Both the position numbers and the translations under genes were made by a program. Shown in pieces: positions 1 to 7,899 of a DNA stretch of 12,540 nucleotides. Source of the DNA: Saccoglossus kowalevskii (Eukaryota; Hemichordata; Enteropneusta; Harrimaniidae); contig NW_003110030.1 in NCBI RefSeq assembly GCF_000003605.2, forward strand, positions 1 to 12,540, read 5' to 3'. A model generated the notes under the pieces. That model was given only the letters and a program-made list of their open reading frames with translations. It made no database searches and was not told the DNA's origin. Position 1 is the stretch's first letter, and each line of letters starts with the position of its first letter.

Positions 1-391
1 CCTGAACAATCATGGCGCCATTCACGTTTGAAAAATAGAAAATATAATGCAATGAATCACTGTTTCTCGTGTTTTTGTGGAGCTTTTAGTCACCGTTGTT
101 GCTGTGGGAGAGGGCGACTTCATTTGAATAATAGACTCCGCCCACGCCTGTTCATATACCATATCGGTCTTTAATCACTTAAGAAATTACACATCCTAAT
201 TTCCAGTTATGCTACATAATCGCTGATCCCTTATTTGGTGGTACAGTGTATGTTTATCAGTGCAGATTATGCTTGAAAAAAAAGTTATTTCGTTGAACCA
301 AATTAATCAAAGCCTACCATGTAGATGAAGAAACTAAACTTTTACTATTAGTGCGTCTTTAACTTTTGCTTATGTGTAATCTTTTTTTCAG
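1..391. other. No gene seen; intronic or intergenic AT-rich DNA
   Basis: No convincing coding stretch is visible on either strand. A 10-base palindrome, ATGGCGCCAT, lies near the left edge and contains an ATGGCG core of the YY1 type. The end of this stretch, a T-rich run closing in CAG at 389-391, reads as a splice acceptor for the candidate exon that follows, so part of it may be the last intron of a gene entering from the left. Confidence 0.4.
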
Positions 392-429
392 ATGCTACAG
401 CCAAAACTAAGCTCAATGAGAATGTATAG
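392..429 (+). CDS. Candidate terminal exon of an upstream gene (partial)
   Basis: A strong acceptor (T7 followed by CAG) precedes this stretch. Read in phase 1, with one base supplied by an upstream exon, it gives a 12-residue hydrophilic C-terminus ending KLNENV and then a TAG stop at 427-429. An AATAAA at 722-727 could serve as a distant polyadenylation signal. The rest of the gene would lie left of the window, so neither family nor function can be given. Phase 0 also stays open for a short distance, starting with ATG, so the frame is not certain. It may be a chance acceptor. Confidence 0.3.
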
Positions 430-606
430 AACAAAATGTACCTGAATAATCCACCGTGAGGAAACTGGCTGTGAAATATAATGACCTACCGATTTGTGAT
501 AATAATAAGTTTCATTTTTATCAAGCAAGCGAAAGGAATGTTGTATCATGTATCACAAGATTATTTATTGGTTTGTGATATGATTTAAAGCGGGGAAGTC
601 GTCACA

Positions 607-618
607 TGCGCATGCGTC
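607..618. promoter_or_regulatory. NRF1-like palindromic site
   Basis: TGCGCATGCGTC matches 10 of 12 positions of the known NRF1 consensus YGCGCAYGCGCR. NRF1 sites are frequent in CpG-rich animal promoters. It sits at the left edge of the CpG-richer stretch. Confidence 0.35.
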
Positions 619-637
619 AGATGGCCATAACGTGGTA

Positions 638-672
638 TGTTTACAAACAAGCGTCTACCTATGAGCCTTTGC
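638..672 (+). repeat. Direct repeat copy A with forkhead palindrome
   Basis: This 35-base stretch recurs at 1326-1360 with two mismatches. It begins with TGTTTACAAACA, a self-complementary double forkhead-type core. The match ends after CCTTTGC. The spacing of about 690 bases and the high identity indicate a duplicated promoter module or two copies of a short element. Confidence 0.75.
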
Positions 673-986
673 ATGTTAAAACGCGGTGGTCGTCGCGCAG
701 CGCGTGTTCTAATTTCATGTAAATAAACATTGTATACGTCGCTATGAGTTCCATATCGAACACACAGTCGGCTTAGTGTTCTAAGTTTTTCGCGTAATTA
801 GGTGTTCGTATGCAAGGGATTTTTCCAAACAAAAACGACGAATTCGGCTGAATTTTGTTATCGGTTGGCTTAATATAACACCAACAGACCGTATTTTTGT
901 GAAATATTGATATTTTTGTCCCGATTTGTAGGAATCTGAAAAACGCGTTTCACAACTTGTCTCTTATTTAGTTTTATGCGTCATTC

Positions 987-997
987 AAGATGGCGGC
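987..997 (+). promoter_or_regulatory. YY1-type site AAGATGGCGGC
   Basis: An exact match to the extended YY1 motif, which in animal promoters is often placed just downstream of transcription start sites. It lies in the CpG-richer region about 480 bases before the ATG at 1480. The same motif occurs on the opposite strand at 7471-7481. Confidence 0.5.
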
Positions 998-1094
998 CAC
1001 AATGTAGTAAATATCGTATTTATTTTATTATCACGTGTGCGCCAGCTGACTGTGATCGAACAGGACGCGACACGACGACTGCCGCCCTTTAAGC

Positions 1095-1164
1095 GCGTGT
1101 TGCTATTGTCGCTTGGCACTCAATTTCCGCGGCGTCCGCAGGTGTGAACTTTCCCACTTTAACT
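1095..1164 (+). repeat. Diverged 70-base GC-rich repeat, copy 1
   Basis: Resembles 1368-1439 over its whole length. Shared landmarks in order are GCGTGT, GTCGCTTGG, ACTCAATT, GCGCAGGTG or CCGCAGGTG, and CTTTAA. By eye roughly three quarters of the bases agree with small indels. Together with the 35-base repeat it suggests that the segment upstream of the signal-peptide exon was duplicated. Confidence 0.55.
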
Positions 1165-1325
1165 ATTTACAATCAGTTTTAACCATTCAGGATGATTATA
1201 CCATAGTAGTTCGTGTATAAGCAAATAAGAGAGATTTAAATTGAAAGTAATATGTAAATTCGTATTTGTTCTCGAATATATATTATAGGTTTATGACATT
1301 CACATCAATATTTAAAGCGTGTCAT

Positions 1326-1360
1326 TGTTTACAAACAAGCGTCTACCCATGATCCTTTGC
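1326..1360 (+). repeat. Direct repeat copy B with forkhead palindrome
   Basis: Second copy of the 35-base repeat at 638-672 (33 of 35 bases identical). Unlike copy A, it runs almost directly into a second repeat (1368-1439) whose partner lies at 1095-1164. Confidence 0.75.
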
Positions 1361-1367
1361 GTTATTA

Positions 1368-1439
1368 GCGTGTGTCGTTATCGTCGCTTGGGACTCAATT
1401 CCCCCGCACGTGCGCAGGTGACGACCCTCCCGCTTTAAT
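1368..1439 (+). repeat. Diverged 70-base GC-rich repeat, copy 2
   Basis: Partner of 1095-1164. It contains the E-box CACGTG at 1407-1412. It follows the forkhead-palindrome repeat closely and ends about 40 bases before the ATG at 1480, so it would be 5' untranslated sequence or core promoter of that gene. Confidence 0.55.
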
Positions 1440-1479
1440 TTACTGGCGATATGTGCAAGTGATATAGTTCAAATTGAAA

Positions 1480-1642
1480 ATGGTATTTTGCTATACAAAA
1501 TTATATGAACTTTACTATCAAAACCCTTATCAAAAATTGAATGTGAAGGAATGGCAGATAATCTTGTTATTATCATTATTATTATTAACTCCTGGATTTG
1601 TCACCAGTGGCTCCGCCGCTAGTACAGCAATGTATAAGCCAT
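1480..1642 (+). CDS. First coding exon of an unidentified secreted or membrane protein (signal peptide)
   Basis: ATG at 1480 sits in a good context (GAAA before it, G after it) and opens a frame of 54 codons plus one base, up to a strong donor GTGAGT at 1643-1648. The peptide has a long polar N-terminal part of about 26 residues with many Tyr and Lys. A hydrophobic core of Ile and Leu follows at residues 27-37, then a small-residue stretch TSGSAAS that suits signal-peptidase cleavage near residues 43-48. Ending in phase 1 is typical of signal-peptide exons in genes built from extracellular modules. Part of the Leu core is encoded by a TTA repeat, so chance is not excluded. It cannot splice to the FN3 exon at 8226: its final T plus AG would make a TAG stop. 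A signal anchor instead of a cleaved peptide is possible. Confidence 0.55.
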
Positions 1643-2504
1643 GTGAGTGATATATTATTTCGTGAGAAGGTGAACTGTTACACGAGGATATGTGGTTTAA
1701 GTTAGATATGTCTTACTTTGAATTAAACTTGTTTTATTATCATTAATACTAAGTAAATTGATGTGTATTTCTACTGACATTTTTCAAAATATTATATATT
1801 TGAAACACTTATTTGACACTATTGAATGAATCTCACGTGCAGTGTATAATGTATATGTGTTCGGTTTTGGCGATCCATACACCATATTATATAGAGTAAC
1901 AATTCAAAAAAGCAGTTCTGTGAATTATCCCGGCTGTCGATTAGTATCATTTTTTCAAGACTTTTTATAGGCTGACGTTGTCATGACGCTGTAATTTTTT
2001 TGTATTTATAAACGTGAATATAAGTTTCCATTGTATGTTGTATTGCAATTTTTGGTAGCGCTGTTCCGAGACTATCAGCATTGGTGTTCGTTCGATTGAA
2101 TGTTGAAGACACCTTGAAGAACTGTATCTCAGATTAGACGAACTACTCCACTGTAAAACGCTAGAACCCATACCGGAAACCACATCTTCACCGAAACACC
2201 AAAGGACTCTTTGGTCTGCACGCTGCATTCACATTCACCAACATGTCTTCTTTGAAAAAAAAACAAAAACAAATTCAACAGATTAGTAATTTGAGTTAAT
2301 TGCACTCCCCATATATGTAACGTTTATTCTATTGTTTTGATAACCATCTTTTTGTTCAGCTGACCCCTTTTGTGAATAAATATTTGGTTATTTTTACACT
2401 CGTGTATTTGGTAATAATAATTCAATTACATCTGATATGTGTGCGTGCGGTGTTTTACTGTCCATTCTTCCTTACTATACGAGGGCGTTCTGTTTACATT
2501 GCAG
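1643..2504. other. Probable first intron of the 1480 gene; no other gene seen
   Basis: The stretch begins with the donor of the preceding exon. It is AT-rich, with a somewhat GC-richer patch at about 2040-2240. That patch has a fortuitous minus-strand open stretch (1965-2228) with no recognisable domain. A good acceptor at 2357-2359 would give only six further codons in phase 1 before a stop. A second acceptor ends at 2504. Confidence 0.4.
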
Positions 2505-2581
2505 GGGAATGTATATGCAGGCTGCAGACAATAGAGTATGTGGGGAAAAATACTTATTTTGCACAACATTGCTGGTTTTAA
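2505..2581 (+). CDS. Candidate second and last exon of the 1480 gene (Cys-containing)
   Basis: A pyrimidine-rich stretch ending TTTACATTGCAG precedes this exon, and phase 1 matches the donor at 1643. The joined frame adds 25 residues, beginning with Trp, and ends in TAA at 2579-2581. Three Cys are present, two as C-x-C near the start and one near the end (QHCWF). The product would be about 79 residues with a mature part of roughly 35, a small secreted peptide. An ATTAAA variant polyadenylation signal lies at 2772-2777. The join rests only on splice-site quality and phase. The alternative acceptor at 2359 would give a shorter peptide instead. Confidence 0.25.
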
Positions 2582-4488
2582 CGAGAAGTTGTTTTGTTTG
2601 GAGTTGGTTTTAGGCTTTCCTCTACACACGTACTGTACGGAATTCCTTATATAAAAAACACAACATGGTAAACATGATTGTTTTTAAATGATGGTTATAT
2701 AGCGTATGCATTCAACAGCTATTGCTCATTTTTTTCATTTGATTTGCTAATATTTTGAGTAACATTAAGTAATTAAATAACTCTTTAATTTATTTATATA
2801 AATTTTGAGTCAGTGTACCAGTGCTGCCGAAGTTCAAAATCCCTAAATCAGTTTGTATAGCACTTCAGGTTTTAGTTTATGTCAGATGGCCACTATAATT
2901 TGAAATATCAATTTGCAGAAACACATTAACTTCCACATATCATTTAATAAAAATGTACCTTGATCTAGTATGATAATGGCAATTGTGTTGGGTAAATCGA
3001 ACAATACCATGATATTTAGGCATAAACCAAAGTGATTTGGAAAGTCGTTAAGCAAGCATATCTGTAATAAAATAGTGATTGGTTTACACCATAACCGTAA
3101 ACCATGTAAGTAATAAACCAATCTTCATGCGTCATTGGCTATATGTCTAAAAATATATTCTTGATCTTACTTACCTGATTTTATGTAGAATATTGGCACA
3201 CCTTCTATCATGTAGTACCATTGACTCTCCCATTAAAATATGTAGCTGTCAGAAACAAATTGTTGACCTTATGTCATTTATTTGTTAACATATAATTGTA
3301 GTGTAATATACGAGTTTTGAAGGGAGATTCGGACTATTCTAGAAGTTCTTAGCCCTCACGCTTCAACGGCACAAGTATGCTATACGTACCAAATGTCCTA
3401 AGTCACACTCCATAAAGTTGCGAATAACGCTCAACGCAGCATATTGTTCTGACAAAATTATTTTTAACTAACTATGCTTCAAGCCACTTAATATTTAAAA
3501 AAAGTGTTAACTGTTGCTTTATAAAATGAAGCTCTTAGATTTCCACACAGAGGTGATGAAAATTCAACACGGTATCGGTATGTCGTCATACCCACATACT
3601 CAATTAGTTTATTGTACAACTCAATGTACAATACAATGTTAATGAAGCCAACAATAAGCTCCACCATTATGATAGTCGCAAGAAAATTACAGTACTGACA
3701 ATTTGACTGCCACTATAGCGTTCAAGTAGCCTACTAGAAGTTGACTAAAGAGTTGAATGCAGACTCACAAGACCAGATATGTTCACCGAGCTAGTCAGGT
3801 TTTAGCCCATCAGAGTTAGTTGGTAAAAGTTGGTTCATCCCAGCTACTCAATATATAGTCCTCAGTAACCTGCTTGATATCTGTCACCTTGAATGAGGCA
3901 TTTGTGTTAATGAATGGCTCAACGATTATTTGTACGCACGCAATACTGGCACTACATAAATCAGTGCAAAGGTCATCTACAGTAACACTAAGTATTATTT
4001 TAAAACTGACTGAATGGTTGAGCAACATGAATTTATGAGTAAATTACCAGGTGAATAAGCCGGTAGACCTCCTTAACTTTAGAGCGACATTATGGATGTA
4101 TTTTAGGTTTCCAAACGCTCGATGACGAGCCATGGTAGTCCCCTAAAACATGTTTGTTTTTCATTTTCCCTCAGCAGCCTAAAAAACAACATTCGCTGAG
4201 ATGATACACGCAACTTAACTTCAAAAAGAGGATGAGATTGTGCTGGTACAAAGCCTCGGGGATGAGCATGCCATTTGGGTTGGCTTTCAGGACATGTTGC
4301 ATTACACTGCTTAAAACAGATGTTTGGGCTGTCGCGGAAACTTCTGGATGTAGGTATTAACATGTCAGACAAAAAAATATAGTAAGATTGGTGTTCAGTT
4401 TGAATATGAAAGTAAACAATCAAACTTTGGCAATGGTAACAGATGAGCAGCTACCGAGTCTAAAAATACGAGTATTAGTCACAGCATA
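2582..4488. other. No gene confirmed; AT-rich non-coding DNA
   Basis: No exon with good splice sites and a persuasive protein was found on the plus strand. Minus-strand open stretches at 2882-3121, 3816-4028 and 4103-4423 are present. The last is the most protein-like, yet two overlapping minus frames look equally plausible around 4200-4345, so neither was called. Confidence 0.4.
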
Positions 4489-4499
4489 GGGGGGGGGGG
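4489..4499 (+). repeat. Homopolymer of 11 G
   Basis: A run of 11 consecutive G in otherwise AT-rich DNA, similar to the G11 run that ends the inverted-repeat element at 6483-6493. No matching inverted copy was found nearby, so a solitary element end is possible but not shown. Confidence 0.8.
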
Positions 4500-5347
4500 C
4501 AAAAGCGCTTTCCAAATTAAAATTCCAAAGATCCTTCAAAAATTGATAAATGCATGGAAACAGTTCGAAAAAGGTGACACTGGCCCGCAATATTTTCTTA
4601 AAGTCATAATCAAATGATCTCTAGTTAAAACCTGAAGTCAACATCAAACACGTGACATTGATGCCATTTCAACAGTTTTATTGTATTTGACCGCAGGCTC
4701 ATGAGGTGCGCATAAGAACACTTTGTCTCGGTAAATACAGGATAATGATATACAGTGCAGTATATAACAAAAAAGACAGTACAACATGAAAAACGAGGAA
4801 GATGCATGCAACAAAGAAAGGTAAGGGTTCGATTCTAGAGTTCTACAGAACAACCTAGAAACATCGATCATGAACATGTCTGAAGTGGCGATTGAAGACA
4901 AACATGTTGATTATTTTTCAGGTGAACGATATTTGAGTATAGATGCCTATGTAATAGACAACAAAAACAACAATTAGTAAATACTTATGCTTAAATGATG
5001 AAACTAAACATGTACAATACAATCATAATACAGTTAATGCAGATAATTCACTTGTTACAGACCCATGATGTCAAATAATATAGGGAGGTGGTCATGTTGT
5101 CTTGAATTCTCAAAACGATAACATAAGCTCAATTACAAAAAGCATTAGGTGATTTGTGAGAAATTCGCTGTAGACCAGATAGAAAAAGTGAGACACTGGT
5201 TGCTTTAGGAGCATACTATAGACACTGAGGATTGTACAGTTAGATCACGATACTAACTAGGAGAGCAAACAACAGATATTTTTTTTACAAAAAAAGGTCT
5301 CGAATAAACAAAATGGTTCGTAAAAATAAAATGGTGGTCAAAGTAAC
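4500..5347. other. No gene confirmed
   Basis: AT-rich. The minus strand has an open stretch at 4644-4901 with a hydrophobic segment and a basic, tail-like end (contains VKYNKTVE before the stop). It has no convincing acceptor and no recognisable family. On the plus strand a short ATG-started stretch at 4786-4820 ends in a GTAAGG donor. Neither is strong enough to call. Confidence 0.35.

Positions 5348-5442
<95 letters not shown>
5348..5442. repeat. AAT trinucleotide microsatellite, about 32 units
   Basis: Uninterrupted (AAT)n over 95 bases. Read on the minus strand it gives poly-Ile in one frame, which explains a spurious open stretch there. Such a pure array is likely to vary in length between individuals. 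Confidence 0.98.
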
Positions 5443-5443
<1 letters not shown>

Positions 5444-6272
5444 GAAATGAAGAATTTTATGAGCAAACAAATTTATCCAAATTGAATGAAATTCACAAAA
5501 CAATTTTGTTAAAAAATTCTAATATACGCTACGTTAGAGAATTTGTATAATGCTATGAAGTTCTTTCTCGAGAACAAAACGTCAGCAGAATTCTTCACGC
5601 ATATCTGGCTTCAAATCGGTAAACTCTGTCAATGTTGTTTTTAAAAAGGAGAATTCTCTTATTCAAAGATACAAGAGGTGATTACTTTATTGAAAACAAA
5701 CAAACAAGAGATTCATAAGAAACTTAAGACGGGTAATTTTGTTCACAAATAGAATAGAGAGAGTGAAACTCTTGTATGATAGCATGTGTGAAAAACAGGA
5801 ATTTAGGAGATGTTAGGCTCATAGAAAATACTAGTATCAAGGATAATGATAATAATTGAATTTTCTAAAGGCATTCGATTCTACGGAATGAAGATTTATG
5901 CTTGAATCAATGAGGGCATTTTTTGCGACAGTTTTATTGTATGGGTTACAACTTTGTATACAAATGTGCCGAGTTGTGTCATGAATAATGTTTTCAGCAC
6001 TGGATATTTTGAGATGCATAGAAACGTACAACGTAACAAAAGGTGACCCTTCACTGGCTACTTCAACGCCATTTGAAATATAAGATCATGTACACTTTGG
6101 ATCCATAAAACAACGGATTTTCATTCCAGTTTTTGTACAATTCAGACTGTAGTTGGTCTGTTGAAACTACAGTCGTGAAATAAACTGGATGTTCAGTGGT
6201 ACTTGGTTCGGCCGAGTGATAAATCATGTACGGTGACCGGCACAGCGACCTCAGACACAACCTCTGACCTGG
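5443..6272. other. No gene confirmed; minus-strand open stretches only
   Basis: Two minus-strand open stretches (5837-6031 and 6063-6260) lie downstream of the candidate minus exon at 6273-6451. They could be 3' untranslated sequence or decayed coding DNA. An AATAAA on the minus strand (TTTATT at 5933-5938) could be a polyadenylation signal. A 29-codon plus-strand ATG frame at 5555-5644 is too short to call. Confidence 0.35.
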
Positions 6273-6451
6273 TTAAATCATTGGTATAACCAAGGCTTTG
6301 TGACTGTATACCAGACAAGTTTTGTCATTGTTCTGAGGTAAGTTTGTTGGTGTATATTCGGATGCTCGCCTAGTTTTTGTGACAGGATACGTACATGATA
6401 ATCTGCAGTTCTGTAGCTCTGGATTGCGCTGGTGACTGTTTTTGGCGTTTT
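6273..6451 (-). CDS. Candidate minus-strand terminal exon, unidentified
   Basis: On the minus strand a CAG (6454-6452) is followed by 58 codons open in phase 1, ending in TAA at 6275-6273. The peptide is hydrophilic and tail-like, with Tyr in CTYPVT, ASEYTPTNL and CLVYSHK. The acceptor has a poor pyrimidine tract. A second minus frame, phase 0 from the same CAG, is also open for about as long, so the frame is undecided and the exon itself is doubtful. A possible start of such a gene is the minus-oriented YY1 site at 7471-7481. A pyrimidine-rich minus acceptor (7140-7124) precedes a 38-base stretch, 7123-7086, that ends in a GTGAGT donor. No family is recognised. Confidence 0.2.
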
Positions 6452-6479
6452 CTGTTTGTCACAGTGTAAGGCCTGCTTA

Positions 6480-6826
6480 CCCGGGGGGGGGGGTACTTCC
6501 ATAGAAGTGCAATACGGGTATGTGCCGCCCGACTGGGGTGTCATTTCACGTTATTTTGTTTAGAAGTGAGTAGCGATTTATCAATGGTTTGGTTTAGAAA
6601 TGTGTAGCATTTATTTACTTTTTCACATGTCCTTATATTCAAAGCCAAATACTGAAAAAGGCTGAATAAAATGCATTGCTCGAGTGCGCTCACTGGTTGC
6701 GAAAGTTGTGAGCTGGGTGGGTGGGTATATAAATAGGAAAAACAATGGTTTAGAAGTGAGTATGGTTTTCAAGAGGTGGGCTTCACACCCTTACCCACTT
6801 AATGTGGAAGTACCCCCCGGGCCCTG
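6480..6826. mobile_element. Short inverted-repeat transposon (MITE-like), about 347 bases
   Basis: The left end is CCC, eleven G, then TACTTCCA (6480-6501). The right end is the inverse, TGGAAGTACCCCCCGGG at 6805-6821, followed by CCCTG. The direct repeat GGCCTGCTTA occurs immediately outside both ends (6470-6479 and 6827-6836), as expected of a target-site duplication. The right end read inward starts CAGGGCCC, the kind of terminus known from hAT elements, which make 8-base duplications. The left end appears to have lost a few of these bases. Three diverged internal units like TTTAGAAGTGAGTA occur at 6559-6572, 6594-6607 and 6749-6762. No transposase is encoded, so it is non-autonomous. The superfamily assignment is inference. 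Confidence 0.8.
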
Positions 6827-6933
6827 GGCCTGCTTATCGCAATTGAGAGGGCCACCCACAGAGCTCACACTGGACAGGGGGTTCTTTCACTGCTAGTATG
6901 GAGTAGACAATACAATAGTACTGGAAATGAATT

Positions 6934-6955
6934 ACACACACACACACACACACAC
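6934..6955. repeat. AC dinucleotide microsatellite, 11 units
   Basis: Uninterrupted (AC)11 just right of the inverted-repeat element. Confidence 0.97.
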
Positions 6956-7241
6956 TAATATATCGAGTTAAAGTTTCTGGCTTTAATACCTCTCAAAATA
7001 ATTACAAAAAATATAGCACTGAAAAATACGATGAGTCACTAAAATAGGGGTTTGCTTAGGGAAGTATGAATTGGTGATAACTCACAGTTCCAGGATGTAT
7101 TAATGGACGACAGTCAATAGCTTCTGCAACACAACAACGAAGAAATACATGAGTCTTGCTTGCAGTTCATACAAGTCTCACAGAATGATGGTTGTAGCCT
7201 GTATCACTTGTCATACACTATCGTAGTAGGACACACCGGAT
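6956..7241. other. Non-coding on the plus strand
   Basis: No plus-strand exon was seen. On the minus strand, 7140-7124 makes a very good acceptor (pyrimidine tract ending TTGCAG). It is followed by a phase-1 open stretch containing AIDCRPLIHPG and a GTGAGT donor at 7085-7080. It is too short to assign. Confidence 0.35.
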
Positions 7242-7281
7242 ACCAAGTTGAAATGATAGACACCAAGTTGATATGATGGAC
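7242..7281 (+). repeat. Two-copy 20-base tandem repeat
   Basis: ACCAAGTTGAAATGATAGAC is followed directly by ACCAAGTTGATATGATGGAC, with two mismatches. It adjoins the hairpin at 7285-7324. Confidence 0.9.
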
Positions 7282-7284
7282 AAC

Positions 7285-7324
7285 AATTGCACTAATACAT
7301 AGACGTATATGTATTAGTGCAATT
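7285..7324. repeat. Perfect 17-base inverted repeat (hairpin)
   Basis: The left arm AATTGCACTAATACATA (7285-7301) and its exact reverse complement (7308-7324) are separated by 6 bases, GACGTA. There is no T-run and no gene end beside it, so it is not a terminator. It could extrude as a cruciform, fold as an RNA hairpin, or be the collapsed end pair of a small element. Confidence 0.9.
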
Positions 7325-7429
7325 ATATTTGTATTGTATTACCAGTTATTATTTACAAAAATATTAATTTTGTGTAACTCGGTGTTTATCTAGCTGAAAT
7401 TTTTAAATGACGTGAACTAGCTACGTTAA

Positions 7430-7497
7430 TATCGTGACGATCTCTCAAAATTTGCGACCAAACACGGCGGGCCGCCATCTTTCAATATATAGTAAGT
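7430..7497 (+). promoter_or_regulatory. Candidate promoter and untranslated first exon of the FN3 receptor gene
   Basis: A short GC-rich patch (7463-7477) carries GCCGCCATCTT at 7471-7481, an exact YY1-type motif on the minus strand. It is followed by a GTAAGT donor at 7492-7497. An acceptor TTTTTCATTGTAG ends at 7827, five bases before the ATG of the FN3 gene. A short untranslated exon spliced across about 335 bases is therefore plausible. A second acceptor (TTTTTTCACAG, ending at 7650) could be used instead. The motif's minus orientation would equally suit a divergent transcript. Confidence 0.35.
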
Positions 7498-7832
7498 CAC
7501 CCTGTCACAGCACCATCTACATCCAAAGTCATTTGTTTGAATCCATTTGTTTAAATGGGCGTTTGAGAGAATTGAATTATTGTTGCAAGGTTTCGGTGGA
7601 TTTATGTGAGCTGTATATTGTTTGTATATTTTTTTGTATTTTTTTCACAGGATCTGGATTTGAAAGACAATTTTGATGGCTTATATCATGCAACAATATC
7701 ACATAGTTCTGCAATATACACAAATCTATTACAAAAGATTTGCTGATTTCAATTAAAATACTTCATTAATGACGCTTTTATTTTACCATAAAAATATAAA
7801 TATAGAACTATATATTTTTCATTGTAGACAAA

Positions 7833-7899
7833 ATGAAGTTTGTAATAAAAATACTAACAACTTTTTTTCTGTGTGGATTTATCCAACTTTATTTGTACA
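7833..7899 (+). CDS. Exon 1: signal peptide
   Basis: ATG lies in an AAAATGA context five bases after a splice acceptor. It encodes MKFVIK, then a hydrophobic core rich in Leu, Phe and Ile to about residue 19. The donor is A|GTAAGA at 7900, phase 1. Phase-1 signal-peptide exons are typical of extracellular-module genes. Confidence 0.7.

Larger units (their letters stand above)
598..1440 (+). promoter_or_regulatory. CpG-richer promoter-like region upstream of the 1480 exon
   Basis: CpG dinucleotides are much more frequent here (clusters near 600-710 and 1040-1145, and again near 1365-1435) than in the AT-rich DNA on both sides. Motifs seen include an NRF1-like site (607-618), a perfect YY1 site (987-997), E-boxes CACGTG at 1032-1037 and 1407-1412, and two copies of a forkhead-type palindrome TGTTTACAAACA (638-649 and 1326-1337). 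The stretch ends about 40 bases before a good ATG whose exon encodes a signal peptide. Promoter or 5' untranslated sequence is therefore the natural reading. The start site itself cannot be located from sequence. Confidence 0.5.

Noticed and set aside
1965-2228. Minus-strand 87-codon open frame
   Set aside because: Ser-rich, no recognisable domain and no good splice sites; probably a fortuitous open stretch in a GC-richer patch of the presumed intron.
2372-2581. Plus-strand 69-codon frame starting with a hydrophobic run
   Set aside because: It has no ATG start, and the hydrophobic part is AT-rich low-complexity sequence. Only its last part, after the acceptor at 2504, is kept as a weak exon candidate.
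4103-4423. Minus-strand 106-codon open frame with several Cys
   Set aside because: A second overlapping minus frame (about 4210-4345, containing VLKANPNGMLIP) looks as protein-like, and neither has a family or clear exon boundaries. It is worth a translated search but is not callable.
4644-4901. Minus-strand frame with a hydrophobic segment and tail-like end
   Set aside because: Resembles a helix plus a tail, but the hydrophobic part comes from T-rich sequence and no acceptor supports it.
5285-5503. Minus-strand 72-codon open frame
   Set aside because: Most of it is poly-Ile from the AAT microsatellite read in reverse; no other coding sign.
5555-5644. Plus-strand 29-codon ATG frame
   Set aside because: Too short, with no splice context and no recognisable motif, despite a fairly balanced composition.
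7285-7324. Hairpin read as a transcription terminator or CRISPR repeat
   Set aside because: It has no T-run and no adjacent gene end, and occurs as a single copy; the genome is eukaryotic.
7434-7676. Plus-strand 80-codon open frame upstream of the FN3 gene
   Set aside because: It runs through the GTAAGT donor and a poly-T acceptor region and does not join the receptor frame; better read as untranslated exon and intron.
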